From: 58-81 sp012729145
GTDB lineage: Bacteria > Synergistota > Synergistia > Synergistales > Thermovirgaceae
Assembly: GCA_040770625.1 (NCBI GenBank)
Contig: JAXGIW010000002.1
Span: forward strand, 124,001 to 188,000
Direction of reading: 5' to 3'
Length of the DNA stretch: 64,000 bases
The notes beneath the pieces are model-generated. The model was given only the letters and a program-made list of their open reading frames with translations, was not told the origin of the DNA and did not search any database. This document shows positions 33,205-41,663 of this stretch, piece by piece. Both the position numbers and the translations under genes were made by a program. The number at the start of each line of letters is the position of its first letter. Position 1 is the stretch's first letter.

Positions 33205-34418
33205 CAGATCCCTTCCCCTTTCAGAGCCCCGATCATCCTTACGGCCCTTATATTCTCTGCCACATCGTGCACCCTTATCAGGGCCACATCCTTCATGGCA
33301 CAGAAGGCCGACAGGGCAAGGGTCCCCTCTAGCCTGTCCTCGGGGTTTTCCAGACCCAGAACCTTCCCGATAGTGCTCTTCCGCGAGTGACCTATGAGCA
33401 GGGGCCTTGCCAGTGTGGAGAAGGAGGCCACTCCCTTGAGCACCTCCAGGCTCTGCTCGGCGTTCTTGGAGAACCCTATCCCCGGATCCAGTATTATCTG
33501 TTCGAGGTTCACCCCTGCCTTGGTGGCCTTCAGTATCTGCCCGGAGAAGAAAGCAAGGATATCGCCTATCACATCCTTGTAGGATACAGGATGGTGCATC
33601 CCCCCTGGAACATCCCTGGCGTGCATTATTATGAACGGGTTTCCTCTCTTTGCCAGAAGGGGGAACATCATTTTATCGAAGGCCCCCCCGGATATATCGT
33701 TGATAATATCGGCTCCTGAATCAAGGGCAGCCTCAGCGGTCCCGGTCCTGAAAGTGTCAGCAGAGATTATCGCTCGAGGGATCTCCCTTCTTACGGCGGC
33801 TATTGCCGGAATCAGGCGACATGCTTCTTCCTCCTGGCTTGGGGGGGAAGAACCAGGCCGCGTCGATTCGGCACCGATATCAAGTATATCAGCGCCCTCC
33901 TCGTGCATCCTCAGGGCGATCTCGACACACCTTTCCGGTCCATCGACCCTGCTTCCGGAGTAGAACGAATCGTCAGTGACGTTGATAATACCCATTACCT
34001 TGGTCCTTCCGCCCAGCTCCAGATCCTCCCGGTCCGGGATATTCAGTCTCCATCTCCTGATCCCGATCGAGGAGATCGCCTGGACCAGGCCGGACCTTAT
34101 CCCGTCCAGGCCCCAGTAGGGCATGGACCTGAGCTTGTCAGAAAGGTCCTCGAGGGTTTTCAGGGTGCCCAGGATCACCACGTTCGACGTCGGTATCGAA
34201 CCTTCGATCGCACATCTGTGGACGATCGCGTCCCCGCCCCGTGAGAGCAGTTCCTGCTTGAGGGCGTTGGCAGCCCGAAAGTCTACGTTGGAAATAAAGA
34301 AAGACAGCATCCGGCTCTTGCGCTGGAAGAAGCAGAAGCTTCTCTCGTCAGCTCCGGTAGTGTGTATCAGGTGGACCAGATCACTGTCGTTATCGATCTC
34401 TATCCTGTAGATGCCCAT
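33204..34418 (-). CDS. folP: Dihydropteroate synthase with N-terminal extension
   Basis: Condenses 6-hydroxymethyl-dihydropterin pyrophosphate with p-aminobenzoate. The 404-residue protein has about 135 residues before the catalytic barrel, which starts at VMGIINVTDDSFYSGSR and includes GAESTRPGS, DIINDISGG, ILDPGIGF and LIGHSRKS. The extension (with a NALKQELLSRGGDA segment) also occurs in some clostridial-type FolP proteins; its role is unknown. The ATG at 34418 is preceded by GGGAGATC; the longer frame to 34541 is discarded. Confidence 0.93.
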   Translation of the reverse strand: MGIYRIEIDNDSDLVHLIHTTGADERSFCFFQRKSRMLSFFISNVDFRAANALKQELLSRGGDAIVHRCAIEGSIPTSNVVILGTLKTLEDLSDKLRSMPYWGLDGIRSGLVQAISSIGIRRWRLNIPDREDLELGGRTKVMGIINVTDDSFYSGSRVDGPERCVEIALRMHEEGADILDIGAESTRPGSSPPSQEEEACRLIPAIAAVRREIPRAIISADTFRTGTAEAALDSGADIINDISGGAFDKMMFPLLAKRGNPFIIMHARDVPGGMHHPVSYKDVIGDILAFFSGQILKATKAGVNLEQIILDPGIGFSKNAEQSLEVLKGVASFSTLARPLLIGHSRKSTIGKVLGLENPEDRLEGTLALSAFCAMKDVALIRVHDVAENIRAVRMIGALKGEGI

Positions 34419-34461
34419 ACTGGAAGATCTCCCTTTCCCGGAGTGAAAATCTTTATCCATC

Positions 34462-35109
34462 TCAAACCCATTCGCTGATGAATCGTTCCAGATGGTATGT
34501 CTGGTTGAGCGAGACAAGGCAGTATCCCCTGTCCTCCTCATGTTTCAGGACGGAAAAGGAAGCAGTGTCCAGGTGGATCTTCCAGAAGTAGGGATCACCC
34601 AGGTCCAGCACCTCTGCCAGAAGCGGCTTGAGCACTGCCCTGTGGGTCACGACCGCGAAAGTGCCCCCCAAATTGTGTTTGACCAGGGTATCCAGGTTCG
34701 CGAAGGCCCTCCTCCTGACGTCAAGAAGGGACTCTCCCCCGGCGATCTGAAGCCTTTCGGGGTGAGAGAGCCATAGTCTCCACTCCTCGGGGTACTCCTG
34801 CTCGATATCGGTCTTTTTCCTGTTCTCCCACTTGCCCAGGGCCATGTTGTTGAACCCCTGCCTTATGGACATCTCGGCCCCGCATCTTTCTGAGATGATA
34901 GTGGCCGTTTCTGTCGCACGGGTCAGCGGACTCGAGAATACCATTGAAGGGGACAGGTAACTTATTGCTTCGGCCAGAGACCGTGCCTGTTCCCTCCCGG
35001 TCCCGTTGAGTGGGAAGTTCGTCCTTCCCCTGAAGAGACCTTCCCTGTTCCCTTCGCACTCTCCGTGCCTGATCAGGATCACTGTCGTTGTCCTGTTATT
35101 CTTCGTCAA
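34462..35109 (-). CDS. Histidine phosphatase family protein (phosphoglycerate mutase/CobC-like)
   Basis: A 215-residue phosphatase of the RHG superfamily: LIRHGECEGN holds the nucleophilic His, followed by FSSPLTRATETA, the acidic GESLLDVRRRA region and VTHRAVLKPL with the second catalytic His. The substrate is unknown; being upstream of folP it could act on a pterin or be unrelated. The TTG start at 35109 is preceded by AGGAGG seven bases upstream. Confidence 0.88.
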   Translation of the reverse strand: MTKNNRTTTVILIRHGECEGNREGLFRGRTNFPLNGTGREQARSLAEAISYLSPSMVFSSPLTRATETATIISERCGAEMSIRQGFNNMALGKWENRKKTDIEQEYPEEWRLWLSHPERLQIAGGESLLDVRRRAFANLDTLVKHNLGGTFAVVTHRAVLKPLLAEVLDLGDPYFWKIHLDTASFSVLKHEEDRGYCLVSLNQTYHLERFISEWV

Positions 35110-35200
35110 AGGGGAACCTCCTGAAGAGAGGGATGTTTTTCCCAGCCCTATTCTAGGTCAATGAGAGCACATTATGGAGGCATCAAGTTTCTGACCAGTG

Positions 35201-35229
35201 TTGACAATAGACGATGCCATTGCTAATCT
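35201..35229 (+). promoter_or_regulatory. Promoter of the hrcA-grpE-dnaK-dnaJ operon
   Basis: Consensus TTGACA (35201-35206), a 17-base spacer and TAATCT (35224-35229). The predicted start near 35236 puts the CIRCE operator in the early transcribed region. Confidence 0.8.
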
Positions 35230-35249
35230 ACCATTCGGGCGAGATCCCT

Positions 35250-35276
35250 TTAGCACTCTGTGAATGGGAGTGCTAA
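35250..35276. promoter_or_regulatory. CIRCE operator (HrcA-binding site)
   Basis: Exact match to the consensus: TTAGCACTC (35250-35258), nine bases, GAGTGCTAA (35268-35276). It lies downstream of the promoter and upstream of hrcA, so HrcA should repress its own heat-shock operon. The ATG inside it (35264) is not the hrcA start. Confidence 0.97.
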
Positions 35277-35305
35277 TAAATCAAAAAACAGGGGGTTGCT
35301 TCCAA

Positions 35306-36346
35306 GTGTTGACCGAAAGACATCTTGAAGTGGTCCTGGCTGTGGTCTACGAGTACATCAAGACCGGTGAACCCATAGGTTCCAGGACCATCGCAAGAAA
35401 GTTCCTGAGAGACCGTAGCGCAGCCACCATCAGGAACGAGATGGCTGACCTGGAGGAGATGGAGTATCTCTACCAGCCCCATACCTCCGCCGGAAGGATC
35501 CCCACTCCAAAGGCATACCGGGTATACGTGGATGCGATCCTTAGAAGACAGAGGCCCTTTCCCTCCGTCAGCGAAGGGTGGATCAGGGAATTACGTGGAC
35601 GGAGGAAAGACGTGGAGGAAACCCTGGTCTACGCCACAAGGCTCCTGGGGAGGATCACCAGTTACATTGGCGTCGCTGCCCTGGGGCCAGCCCAGGAGAC
35701 GGTTCTTCAAAGGGTGGAGTTCCTGCGAATGGGACACAGCACGGTACTTGTTCTGCTGGTGCTCAGGGGTGGGCTTATCCACCACAAGACCGTGACCCTC
35801 CCCTGCGACATGACCCAGGAAGCCCTTGACGAACTTTCCCGACGGGTGTCCACAATAGCCATTGGCAGGTCCTGGGCGGAGGTAAGAGGAACTCTCCAGT
35901 CCTATGTGGAGGATGCCCTTGAACGATATGCAGATAGTTGCCGGTCGGCTCTGAAGGAGATGGATGGCCTGCTTACGGAGCAGCCTTTCCAGTTCTTCAC
36001 AGGCGGTACCCACAATGTACTGGGTCTCCCCGACTTCAGCGACCTGGGCCGTCTCCAGACCATCATGGCCCTCCTCGAGGAGGATGAGTCGATCGGAAAG
36101 CTGGTCCGTAACTGCTCTACAGAAAGAGGTCTCTGCGTGACCATAGGGGACGAGAACCCGGAGCTGAAGATGCCAGACTGCTCAATAGTGATGGCTTCCA
36201 CCGTCACCGGCGGTCGGAAGGCCGTCGTCGGTCTCATAGGGCCGGTAAGGATGGATTACGAGAGGTCCATCTCGGTCCTTGAGCGTGTTCTGGAGACTCT
36301 GGCCGGGAAGAACGAGAACGTGAAAAGCGATGAGGAGGTACATTGA
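35306..36346 (+). CDS. hrcA: Heat-inducible transcription repressor HrcA
   Basis: Represses class I heat-shock genes by binding CIRCE. The protein (about 346 aa) opens with a winged-helix domain (LTERHLEVVLAVVYEYIKTGEPIGS, then ATIRNEMADLEE and SAGRIPT), followed by the dimerisation domain. Start is GTG 35306 (or TTG 35309) after AGGGGG, matching the family opening LTER. A frame from 35264 would begin inside the CIRCE site. grpE follows at once. Confidence 0.95.
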   Translation: MLTERHLEVVLAVVYEYIKTGEPIGSRTIARKFLRDRSAATIRNEMADLEEMEYLYQPHTSAGRIPTPKAYRVYVDAILRRQRPFPSVSEGWIRELRGRRKDVEETLVYATRLLGRITSYIGVAALGPAQETVLQRVEFLRMGHSTVLVLLVLRGGLIHHKTVTLPCDMTQEALDELSRRVSTIAIGRSWAEVRGTLQSYVEDALERYADSCRSALKEMDGLLTEQPFQFFTGGTHNVLGLPDFSDLGRLQTIMALLEEDESIGKLVRNCSTERGLCVTIGDENPELKMPDCSIVMASTVTGGRKAVVGLIGPVRMDYERSISVLERVLETLAGKNENVKSDEEVH

Positions 36347-36982
36347 ATGTCAAGACCCAGAGAGAAAAGGGACCCCGGGGCTCCCTTTGAAAAGAAATAT
36401 GGGGAGGCCGGAGTGTCCGCAAAGGATCACTGCAGGGATAATGATCAGAATGAACCTTTTGAGGAAGGGGCAAAGGAGAGCTCTCGAGCGGAGAATGAAG
36501 AGCTCCTTTCGGAACTGGAGGCGGCAAAGGCCCTGGCGGAACGTCTGGGTGAAGAGAACAGGGAGCTGGGCGACGCGGTAGCCAGAGCCAGGGCTGACTT
36601 CTTCAACTTCCGCCAGCGGATCGAACGCGAGCAGGAAAAACTCAGGGCCATGGCTGGAGAGAGCGCTGCTGCTGCTCTTATCCCTGTCCTTGACAATCTG
36701 GACAGGGCCCTTTCGGCCAACAGGTCCGACCCGGATTCTTTCTTCAGGGGTGTCGAAATGGTCAGGGACCAGTTCTTTTCGGTCCTCCAGGATCTGGGGG
36801 TCTCAGCTATCGAGACCGTCGGCAGACCCTTCGATCCCACCGTGCATGAAGCTGTGTCAGTGGAAGAGACCGCGGAGGGGGTAGATGACGGGACCGTGAC
36901 CGGGGAGATCCAGTCGGGGTACACCATCGCCGGAAAGGTCCTCAGGGCCGCCCGGGTAAGGGTTGCCAGGAGAACCGCCTGA
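36347..36982 (+). CDS. grpE: Nucleotide exchange factor GrpE
   Basis: Exchanges ADP for ATP on DnaK. A charged, low-complexity N-terminus (1-60) leads into a long coiled coil, then the compact domain with PVLDNLDRAL, VGRPFDPTVHEAV and GYTIAGKVLRAARVRVA. 211 aa. The ATG directly follows the hrcA stop; GGAGGT lies inside the hrcA end. Confidence 0.96.
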   Translation: MSRPREKRDPGAPFEKKYGEAGVSAKDHCRDNDQNEPFEEGAKESSRAENEELLSELEAAKALAERLGEENRELGDAVARARADFFNFRQRIEREQEKLRAMAGESAAAALIPVLDNLDRALSANRSDPDSFFRGVEMVRDQFFSVLQDLGVSAIETVGRPFDPTVHEAVSVEETAEGVDDGTVTGEIQSGYTIAGKVLRAARVRVARRTA

Positions 36983-37040
36983 GGGGTCAAAGGTCATCAA
37001 GGGAACTTCATTTTTTAAATCCATGCGGGGTGAATACTGA

Positions 37041-38867
37041 ATGGGAAAGGTAATAGGCATCGATCTTGGAACAACTAACAGCTGTGTGGCCGTCAAGGAA
37101 GGCGACCATATTACGGTCATTACCAACGCCGAGGGCGCGAGGACGACCCCATCGGTAGTGGCATTCACAAAGGACAAGGACAGGCTGGTCGGTCAGCTTG
37201 CAAAGAGGCAGGCTATCGTCAACCCCGAGAGGACCATCTCCTCTATCAAAAGGAAGATGGGCTCGGACTACAGGATCGATATCGACGGCGTCTCCCAGAC
37301 CCCGCAGCAGATATCGGCCATGATCCTGCAGAAGCTCAGACGAGATGCCGAGGAATATCTGGGAGAGAAGATCGGCCAGGCGGTAATAACCGTACCTGCC
37401 TATTTCACCGACGCCCAGCGGCAGGCTACGAAAGATGCCGGAAAGATAGCAGGCCTTGAGGTCCTCAGGATAATCAACGAGCCCACCGCGGCGGCCCTGG
37501 CCTACGGTATGGACAAGGGTGGCGAGAACAAGATACTCGTCTTCGATCTTGGTGGAGGGACCTTCGACGTATCGGTCCTTGACGTGGGGATCGAGGACGG
37601 GGTTATCGAGGTCCTGGCCACTTCAGGCGATAACCTCCTGGGTGGGGACGACTGGGACCAGAAAATTGTAGACCTGATGGTATCCGATTTCCGGAAGAAC
37701 GAGGGGATCGACCTCTCCAGGGACAGGATGGCCCTCCAGCGCCTTCGCGAGGCTGCAGAAAAGGCAAAGATAGAACTCTCGACCTTGTCGGAGACCTCCA
37801 TATCGCTCCCTTTCATAACCGCCGACAGCAGCGGACCCAAGCACCTTGAGATGTCCTTTACCAGGGCGCGTTTCGAGGAGATAACCCGTCCTCTGCTTGA
37901 GAGAGTGGTGGAGCCTACCCGGAGGGCGTTGAACGATTCGGGGCTGACCAGGGAGGAGATAAACAAGGTCCTTCTCGTGGGCGGTGCCACCAGGATGCCG
38001 ATGGTCCAGAAAAAGATCATGGAACTCCTCGGGAAGGAGCCCACAAAGGGGATCAACCCCGACGAGTGCGTTGCCGTAGGAGCGGCTATCCAGGGCGCGA
38101 TTCTCACCGGGGAGCACAAGGACATAATCCTGGTGGACGTAACGCCCCTGTCGCTTGGCATAGAGACCCTGGGCGGTGTCTTCACCAAGATCATAGATCG
38201 TAATACTGCCATACCCGTGTCCAAGAGCCAGATCTTTTCGACTGCTTCGGACAGCCAGCCCCAGGTGGAGATACATGTCCTCCAGGGGGAACGGGCCATG
38301 GCGGGGGACAACGTCACCCTGGGAAAATTCTTCCTCGACGGGATACCCCCTGCCCCCAGGGGGGTGCCTCAGATAGAGGTCACCTTCGATATCGATGTTA
38401 ACGGGATCCTCAACGTGAGCGCCAGGGACAAGGGGACCTCCAGGGAGCAGCATGTGACTATCCAGTCCTCCAGGCTCTCCGAGGCGGAGATCGAGAAGAT
38501 GCGCCGTGCCGCAGAGGATAACCTGGAGATCGACAGGAAGAAGAAGGAACTGGTTGATGCAAGGAACGAAGCCGACTCATTGATATACAGCACGGAGAAG
38601 ATGCTGACAGATCTGGGCGAAAAGGTTACTGACACAGAGAGGGCCAGTATCCAGGGAGAGATCGAGGAAGTCCGAAGTGCCCTGGCAGGGGAGGACAGCG
38701 GAGAGATCCGCAAGGTATGTGAAAAGCTGACCAAAAGTCTCCACGAAATGTCCACCCGGCTTTACGGACAAGATGCCGGTAAGCCGGGGGCAGGTCCGGA
38801 ACAGCCATCGGAGAGCGCCGACGGAGAAACCGTTGATGCTGAGTTCGAAGAGAACGGGAAGTCCTAG
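37041..38867 (+). CDS. dnaK: Chaperone DnaK (Hsp70)
   Basis: ATP-driven chaperone of 608 residues. IGIDLGTTNSCVA, the AYFTDAQRQATKDAG region, NEPTAAALAYG, DLGGGTFDVS and the substrate-domain core are all present, with an acidic C-terminal tail. It sits between grpE and dnaJ behind the CIRCE-controlled promoter. Confidence 0.98.
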   Translation: MGKVIGIDLGTTNSCVAVKEGDHITVITNAEGARTTPSVVAFTKDKDRLVGQLAKRQAIVNPERTISSIKRKMGSDYRIDIDGVSQTPQQISAMILQKLRRDAEEYLGEKIGQAVITVPAYFTDAQRQATKDAGKIAGLEVLRIINEPTAAALAYGMDKGGENKILVFDLGGGTFDVSVLDVGIEDGVIEVLATSGDNLLGGDDWDQKIVDLMVSDFRKNEGIDLSRDRMALQRLREAAEKAKIELSTLSETSISLPFITADSSGPKHLEMSFTRARFEEITRPLLERVVEPTRRALNDSGLTREEINKVLLVGGATRMPMVQKKIMELLGKEPTKGINPDECVAVGAAIQGAILTGEHKDIILVDVTPLSLGIETLGGVFTKIIDRNTAIPVSKSQIFSTASDSQPQVEIHVLQGERAMAGDNVTLGKFFLDGIPPAPRGVPQIEVTFDIDVNGILNVSARDKGTSREQHVTIQSSRLSEAEIEKMRRAAEDNLEIDRKKKELVDARNEADSLIYSTEKMLTDLGEKVTDTERASIQGEIEEVRSALAGEDSGEIRKVCEKLTKSLHEMSTRLYGQDAGKPGAGPEQPSESADGETVDAEFEENGKS

Positions 38868-38880
38868 GGAGTGAAACCCA

Positions 38881-39999
38881 GTGCCCTCTGAGGACAGCCG
38901 GGACCTGTACGCGATCCTTGGGGTCTCCCGGGAAGCCACGCAGGAGGAGATCAAGAAGGCCTACAGGAAACTGGTAAGGAAGTATCACCCCGATGCCAAT
39001 CCCGGTGACGCCGAGGCTGCCGAGAGGTTCAAGAAGATCAATCTTGCTTACGAGATACTTCAGGATCCCCAGAAGAGAGCAGCCTACGACCAGTACGGGA
39101 CCCTGGGGGATGCCCCTCCTGGAGGGGCTCCTTTCGGGGGGTTCGGACCCTTCGGGGATATTTTCGGGGATATTTTCGACAGCTTTTTCGGCGGTGCAGG
39201 ACGTCCCTCCAGGGGACCTGTCAGGGGCGAGAACATAGAGGTGTCCCTCTCCATATCCCTTGAAGATGCCTTCAGTGGGGTGACCAGGGAAGTGTCGGTG
39301 CCCAGGCAGGAGACCTGCGGGCGTTGCGGAGGTTCAGGTGCCGAGCCGGGTTCGGAGGTCAGGACCTGCCCTAGCTGCCGCGGGTCAGGTCAGGTGGAGA
39401 CCCAGCAGAGGACACCTTTCGGGACCTTCGTAAGTGTCTCCCAGTGCCGGGATTGCAACGGCTCCGGGAAGAAGATCGATTCCCGTTGCGCCAACTGCGG
39501 CGGGTCCGGCAGGGTCAGGACCAGGCACACCGTTGAGGTCAGGATACCGCCTGGAGTGGATTCTGGGACCAGACTCCGTGTAGCGGGAGAGGGCATGGAG
39601 GGATCCCAGGGGGGTCCTCCGGGAGATCTTTTCATCTCAATAAAGGTCGAAAGTCACCCCCTATTCGAGAGAGACAGGGATGACCTGCATGCCAGGCTTG
39701 ATCTGAAGTATCCTCAGGTCGTGCTCGGAGCTTCCGTCGAGGTCCCGACTCCTGAAGGGACAGACAGGATCGAGATCCCACCGGGGACCCAGGGAGGCAA
39801 GACCTTCAGGGTAAAGGGTAAGGGCATGCCCCGCCTGAGGGGTTCAGGAAGGGGAGACCTTTACGCCCATGTTTTTATCGAAGTCCCCAGGGACCTCAGC
39901 GAGAAGGAGAGGACCCTTGTAGAAGCCCTGGCCCAGGAGATGAATGTTCCGATCCAGTCGACAGGCCTCATGGATCGGATCCGGCAGCTCTTCTCGTGA
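38881..39999 (+). CDS. dnaJ: Chaperone DnaJ (Hsp40)
   Basis: Type I J-protein of 372 residues: J domain with the HPD motif (KYHPDAN), a Gly/Phe-rich linker, four CxxCxGxG zinc motifs (CGRCGGSG, CPSCRGSG, CRDCNGSG, CANCGGSG) and C-terminal substrate domains. GTG start at 38881, 13 bases after dnaK. Last gene of the heat-shock unit, with a terminator downstream. Confidence 0.97.
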   Translation: MPSEDSRDLYAILGVSREATQEEIKKAYRKLVRKYHPDANPGDAEAAERFKKINLAYEILQDPQKRAAYDQYGTLGDAPPGGAPFGGFGPFGDIFGDIFDSFFGGAGRPSRGPVRGENIEVSLSISLEDAFSGVTREVSVPRQETCGRCGGSGAEPGSEVRTCPSCRGSGQVETQQRTPFGTFVSVSQCRDCNGSGKKIDSRCANCGGSGRVRTRHTVEVRIPPGVDSGTRLRVAGEGMEGSQGGPPGDLFISIKVESHPLFERDRDDLHARLDLKYPQVVLGASVEVPTPEGTDRIEIPPGTQGGKTFRVKGKGMPRLRGSGRGDLYAHVFIEVPRDLSEKERTLVEALAQEMNVPIQSTGLMDRIRQLFS

Positions 40000-40035
40000 T
40001 GTTATAAAAGGGATGACATGCTAGACTATCAATGG

Positions 40036-40063
40036 ACGGGAGGCGGGCGAGCCTCCCTTTTCT
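40036..40063 (+). terminator. Terminator after dnaJ
   Basis: GGGAGGC (40038-40044) pairs with GCCTCCC (40051-40057) around a six-base loop and is followed by TTTTCT. It lies 36 bases past the dnaJ stop. Only a short gap separates it from prmA, so some read-through may feed the downstream genes. Confidence 0.78.
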
Positions 40064-40096
40064 ATTAGAGTCGAAAAACCGGAGGTGTTCAAAGTC

Positions 40097-40984
40097 ATGA
40101 GCGTCGAGGGGTTTTGGTGGTATATAACGCTCGAAGGACAGGACGGTAACGAAGAGGATCTGTCCGCCCTGGCCGATCTCTCGGGGAGTATCGGCTCGGA
40201 GATAAAGGAACTGCCGGGCAGGATTGCGCTTAAAGCCTATTTCCGTAGCACCAGGGACCTGGGGTTCTGGATCGGAAGGGTCCAGGACGTAATTTCACCC
40301 TGGCCGGGTGTGAGGATCGTTGATATGGGGCGGATAGAGAACCGCCAATGGCACACGGCATGGAAAGATGCTTTCCCCCCCCTGGGTGTGGGCAGCAGGT
40401 TCGTAGTGATGGCACCATGGCATAAGGGGAAGGAGCCTGAAGGGAGAACACCTCTTTACATATATCCAGGAAGTGCTTTCGGGACAGGCTACCACGAGAG
40501 TACCCAGATCGCCCTTGAGCTGCTGGAGCATACGGTCAAACCGGGCATGAAGGTCATCGATGTTGGTACCGGATCGGGGATCCTGGCCGTGGCCTCCCTC
40601 AGGATGGGGGCATCCGGCGTCATTGCCACTGACAACGATCCGGCCATTATCCCCGAGATGAGGGAGAACCTGCGCCTTAACGACATACCTGACGAGGCGG
40701 TGGATATCCGTACGGGAGACCTCCTTGAAGGGATCCAGGGGAAGGTGGACCTTGTCTGCGCGAATATCGTTTTCGATCCCCTGGTGTCGATGATACCGGT
40801 TATACCGGCACTTCTGACAGAGGGAGGCCTGGCTGTCTTCTCCGGTCTGACGCTGAAGGAAAGGGACAGATTCCTGGAGGTGTTGCCCTCGGGCGGTCTC
40901 GCACCGACAAGGGAGATCAGGAAGGGGGAGTGGTGGGGTGTCGCTTCCTCGTGTAAGGCTGGAGTCATCGGTACGGGAGAGTGA
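40097..40984 (+). CDS. prmA: Ribosomal protein L11 methyltransferase-like PrmA
   Basis: SAM-dependent methyltransferase, 295 residues. PGSAFGTGYHESTQ, the SAM motif DVGTGSGILAVA and the catalytic-loop NIVFDPL fit PrmA, which trimethylates L11. The ATG at 40097 has GGAGGTG nine bases upstream; GTG 40085 lies inside that ribosome site. It overlaps rsmE by 47 bases. The NIVFDP motif departs slightly from the usual NILAxP, so assignment to the family is firm but the substrate is inferred. Confidence 0.88.
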   Translation: MSVEGFWWYITLEGQDGNEEDLSALADLSGSIGSEIKELPGRIALKAYFRSTRDLGFWIGRVQDVISPWPGVRIVDMGRIENRQWHTAWKDAFPPLGVGSRFVVMAPWHKGKEPEGRTPLYIYPGSAFGTGYHESTQIALELLEHTVKPGMKVIDVGTGSGILAVASLRMGASGVIATDNDPAIIPEMRENLRLNDIPDEAVDIRTGDLLEGIQGKVDLVCANIVFDPLVSMIPVIPALLTEGGLAVFSGLTLKERDRFLEVLPSGGLAPTREIRKGEWWGVASSCKAGVIGTGE

Positions 40985-41663
40985 CACGACGTGGATCCTC
41001 GATCCCCGAGAGGGTCATCACCTCCTCTCGGTAAGGCGTTGCCGAGACGGGGACCTGTTCGAGGGGCTTCTTCCCGGAAGGAAGATCCTGATGAGACTGG
41101 ACCTTTCCTCGGGAGAGGCAAGAGGAGTAGTTATCTCGGAAAGCCCTGAGGGCTCGGGAAGAGAGATCTGGTTACTGGCGGGGCTTCTGAAAGGCGATCC
41201 CTTTGACAGGCTCGTGGCACAGTCCGTCGAAACCGGTGTCTCGGTCCTGGTACCCCTTTTGTGTTCAAGATCAGTGGTGAGCATCCCTCCGGGAAAGATC
41301 ACGTCCAGGATGGAGCGATGGAGAAGGATAGCCATGGAGGCCACCAAACAGTGTGGTCGCGCGGATCCGCCGGAGATCCTGGAGCCGGTCCCGCTATCAT
41401 CCATCCCCTATCTTCAACTTCCTTCCCACAGGTTTGTCACCGTCACAGGTCCAGCCCAGGCCATACTGGCGTCCCGCCCCCATTCCAGGGCGGCTGTAGC
41501 CGTGGGCCCTGAAGGGGACTGGACCGAAGAAGAGCTGGTAATACTGGAGAGAGAGGGTTTCTGCAGGGTCAGCCTTGGCCCCGGGGTGATGAGGTCCCAC
41601 ACCGCCGGGATCGTTGCAGTGGCTGTACTCTCCATGATGTTGGACGGAGATGTCCATGTATGA
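40938..41663 (+). CDS. rsmE: 16S rRNA (uracil-N3) methyltransferase RsmE
   Basis: SPOUT-class methyltransferase modifying U1498 of 16S rRNA. 241 residues with HHLLSVRR, the central EATKQCGR motif, VGPEGDWTEEE and the knot-forming LGPGVMRSHTAGIVAVA. GTG start at 40938 after GGGGGAG, overlapping prmA. Its end overlaps mtaB. Confidence 0.93.
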   Translation: MSLPRVRLESSVRESDTTWILDPREGHHLLSVRRCRDGDLFEGLLPGRKILMRLDLSSGEARGVVISESPEGSGREIWLLAGLLKGDPFDRLVAQSVETGVSVLVPLLCSRSVVSIPPGKITSRMERWRRIAMEATKQCGRADPPEILEPVPLSSIPYLQLPSHRFVTVTGPAQAILASRPHSRAAVAVGPEGDWTEEELVILEREGFCRVSLGPGVMRSHTAGIVAVAVLSMMLDGDVHV

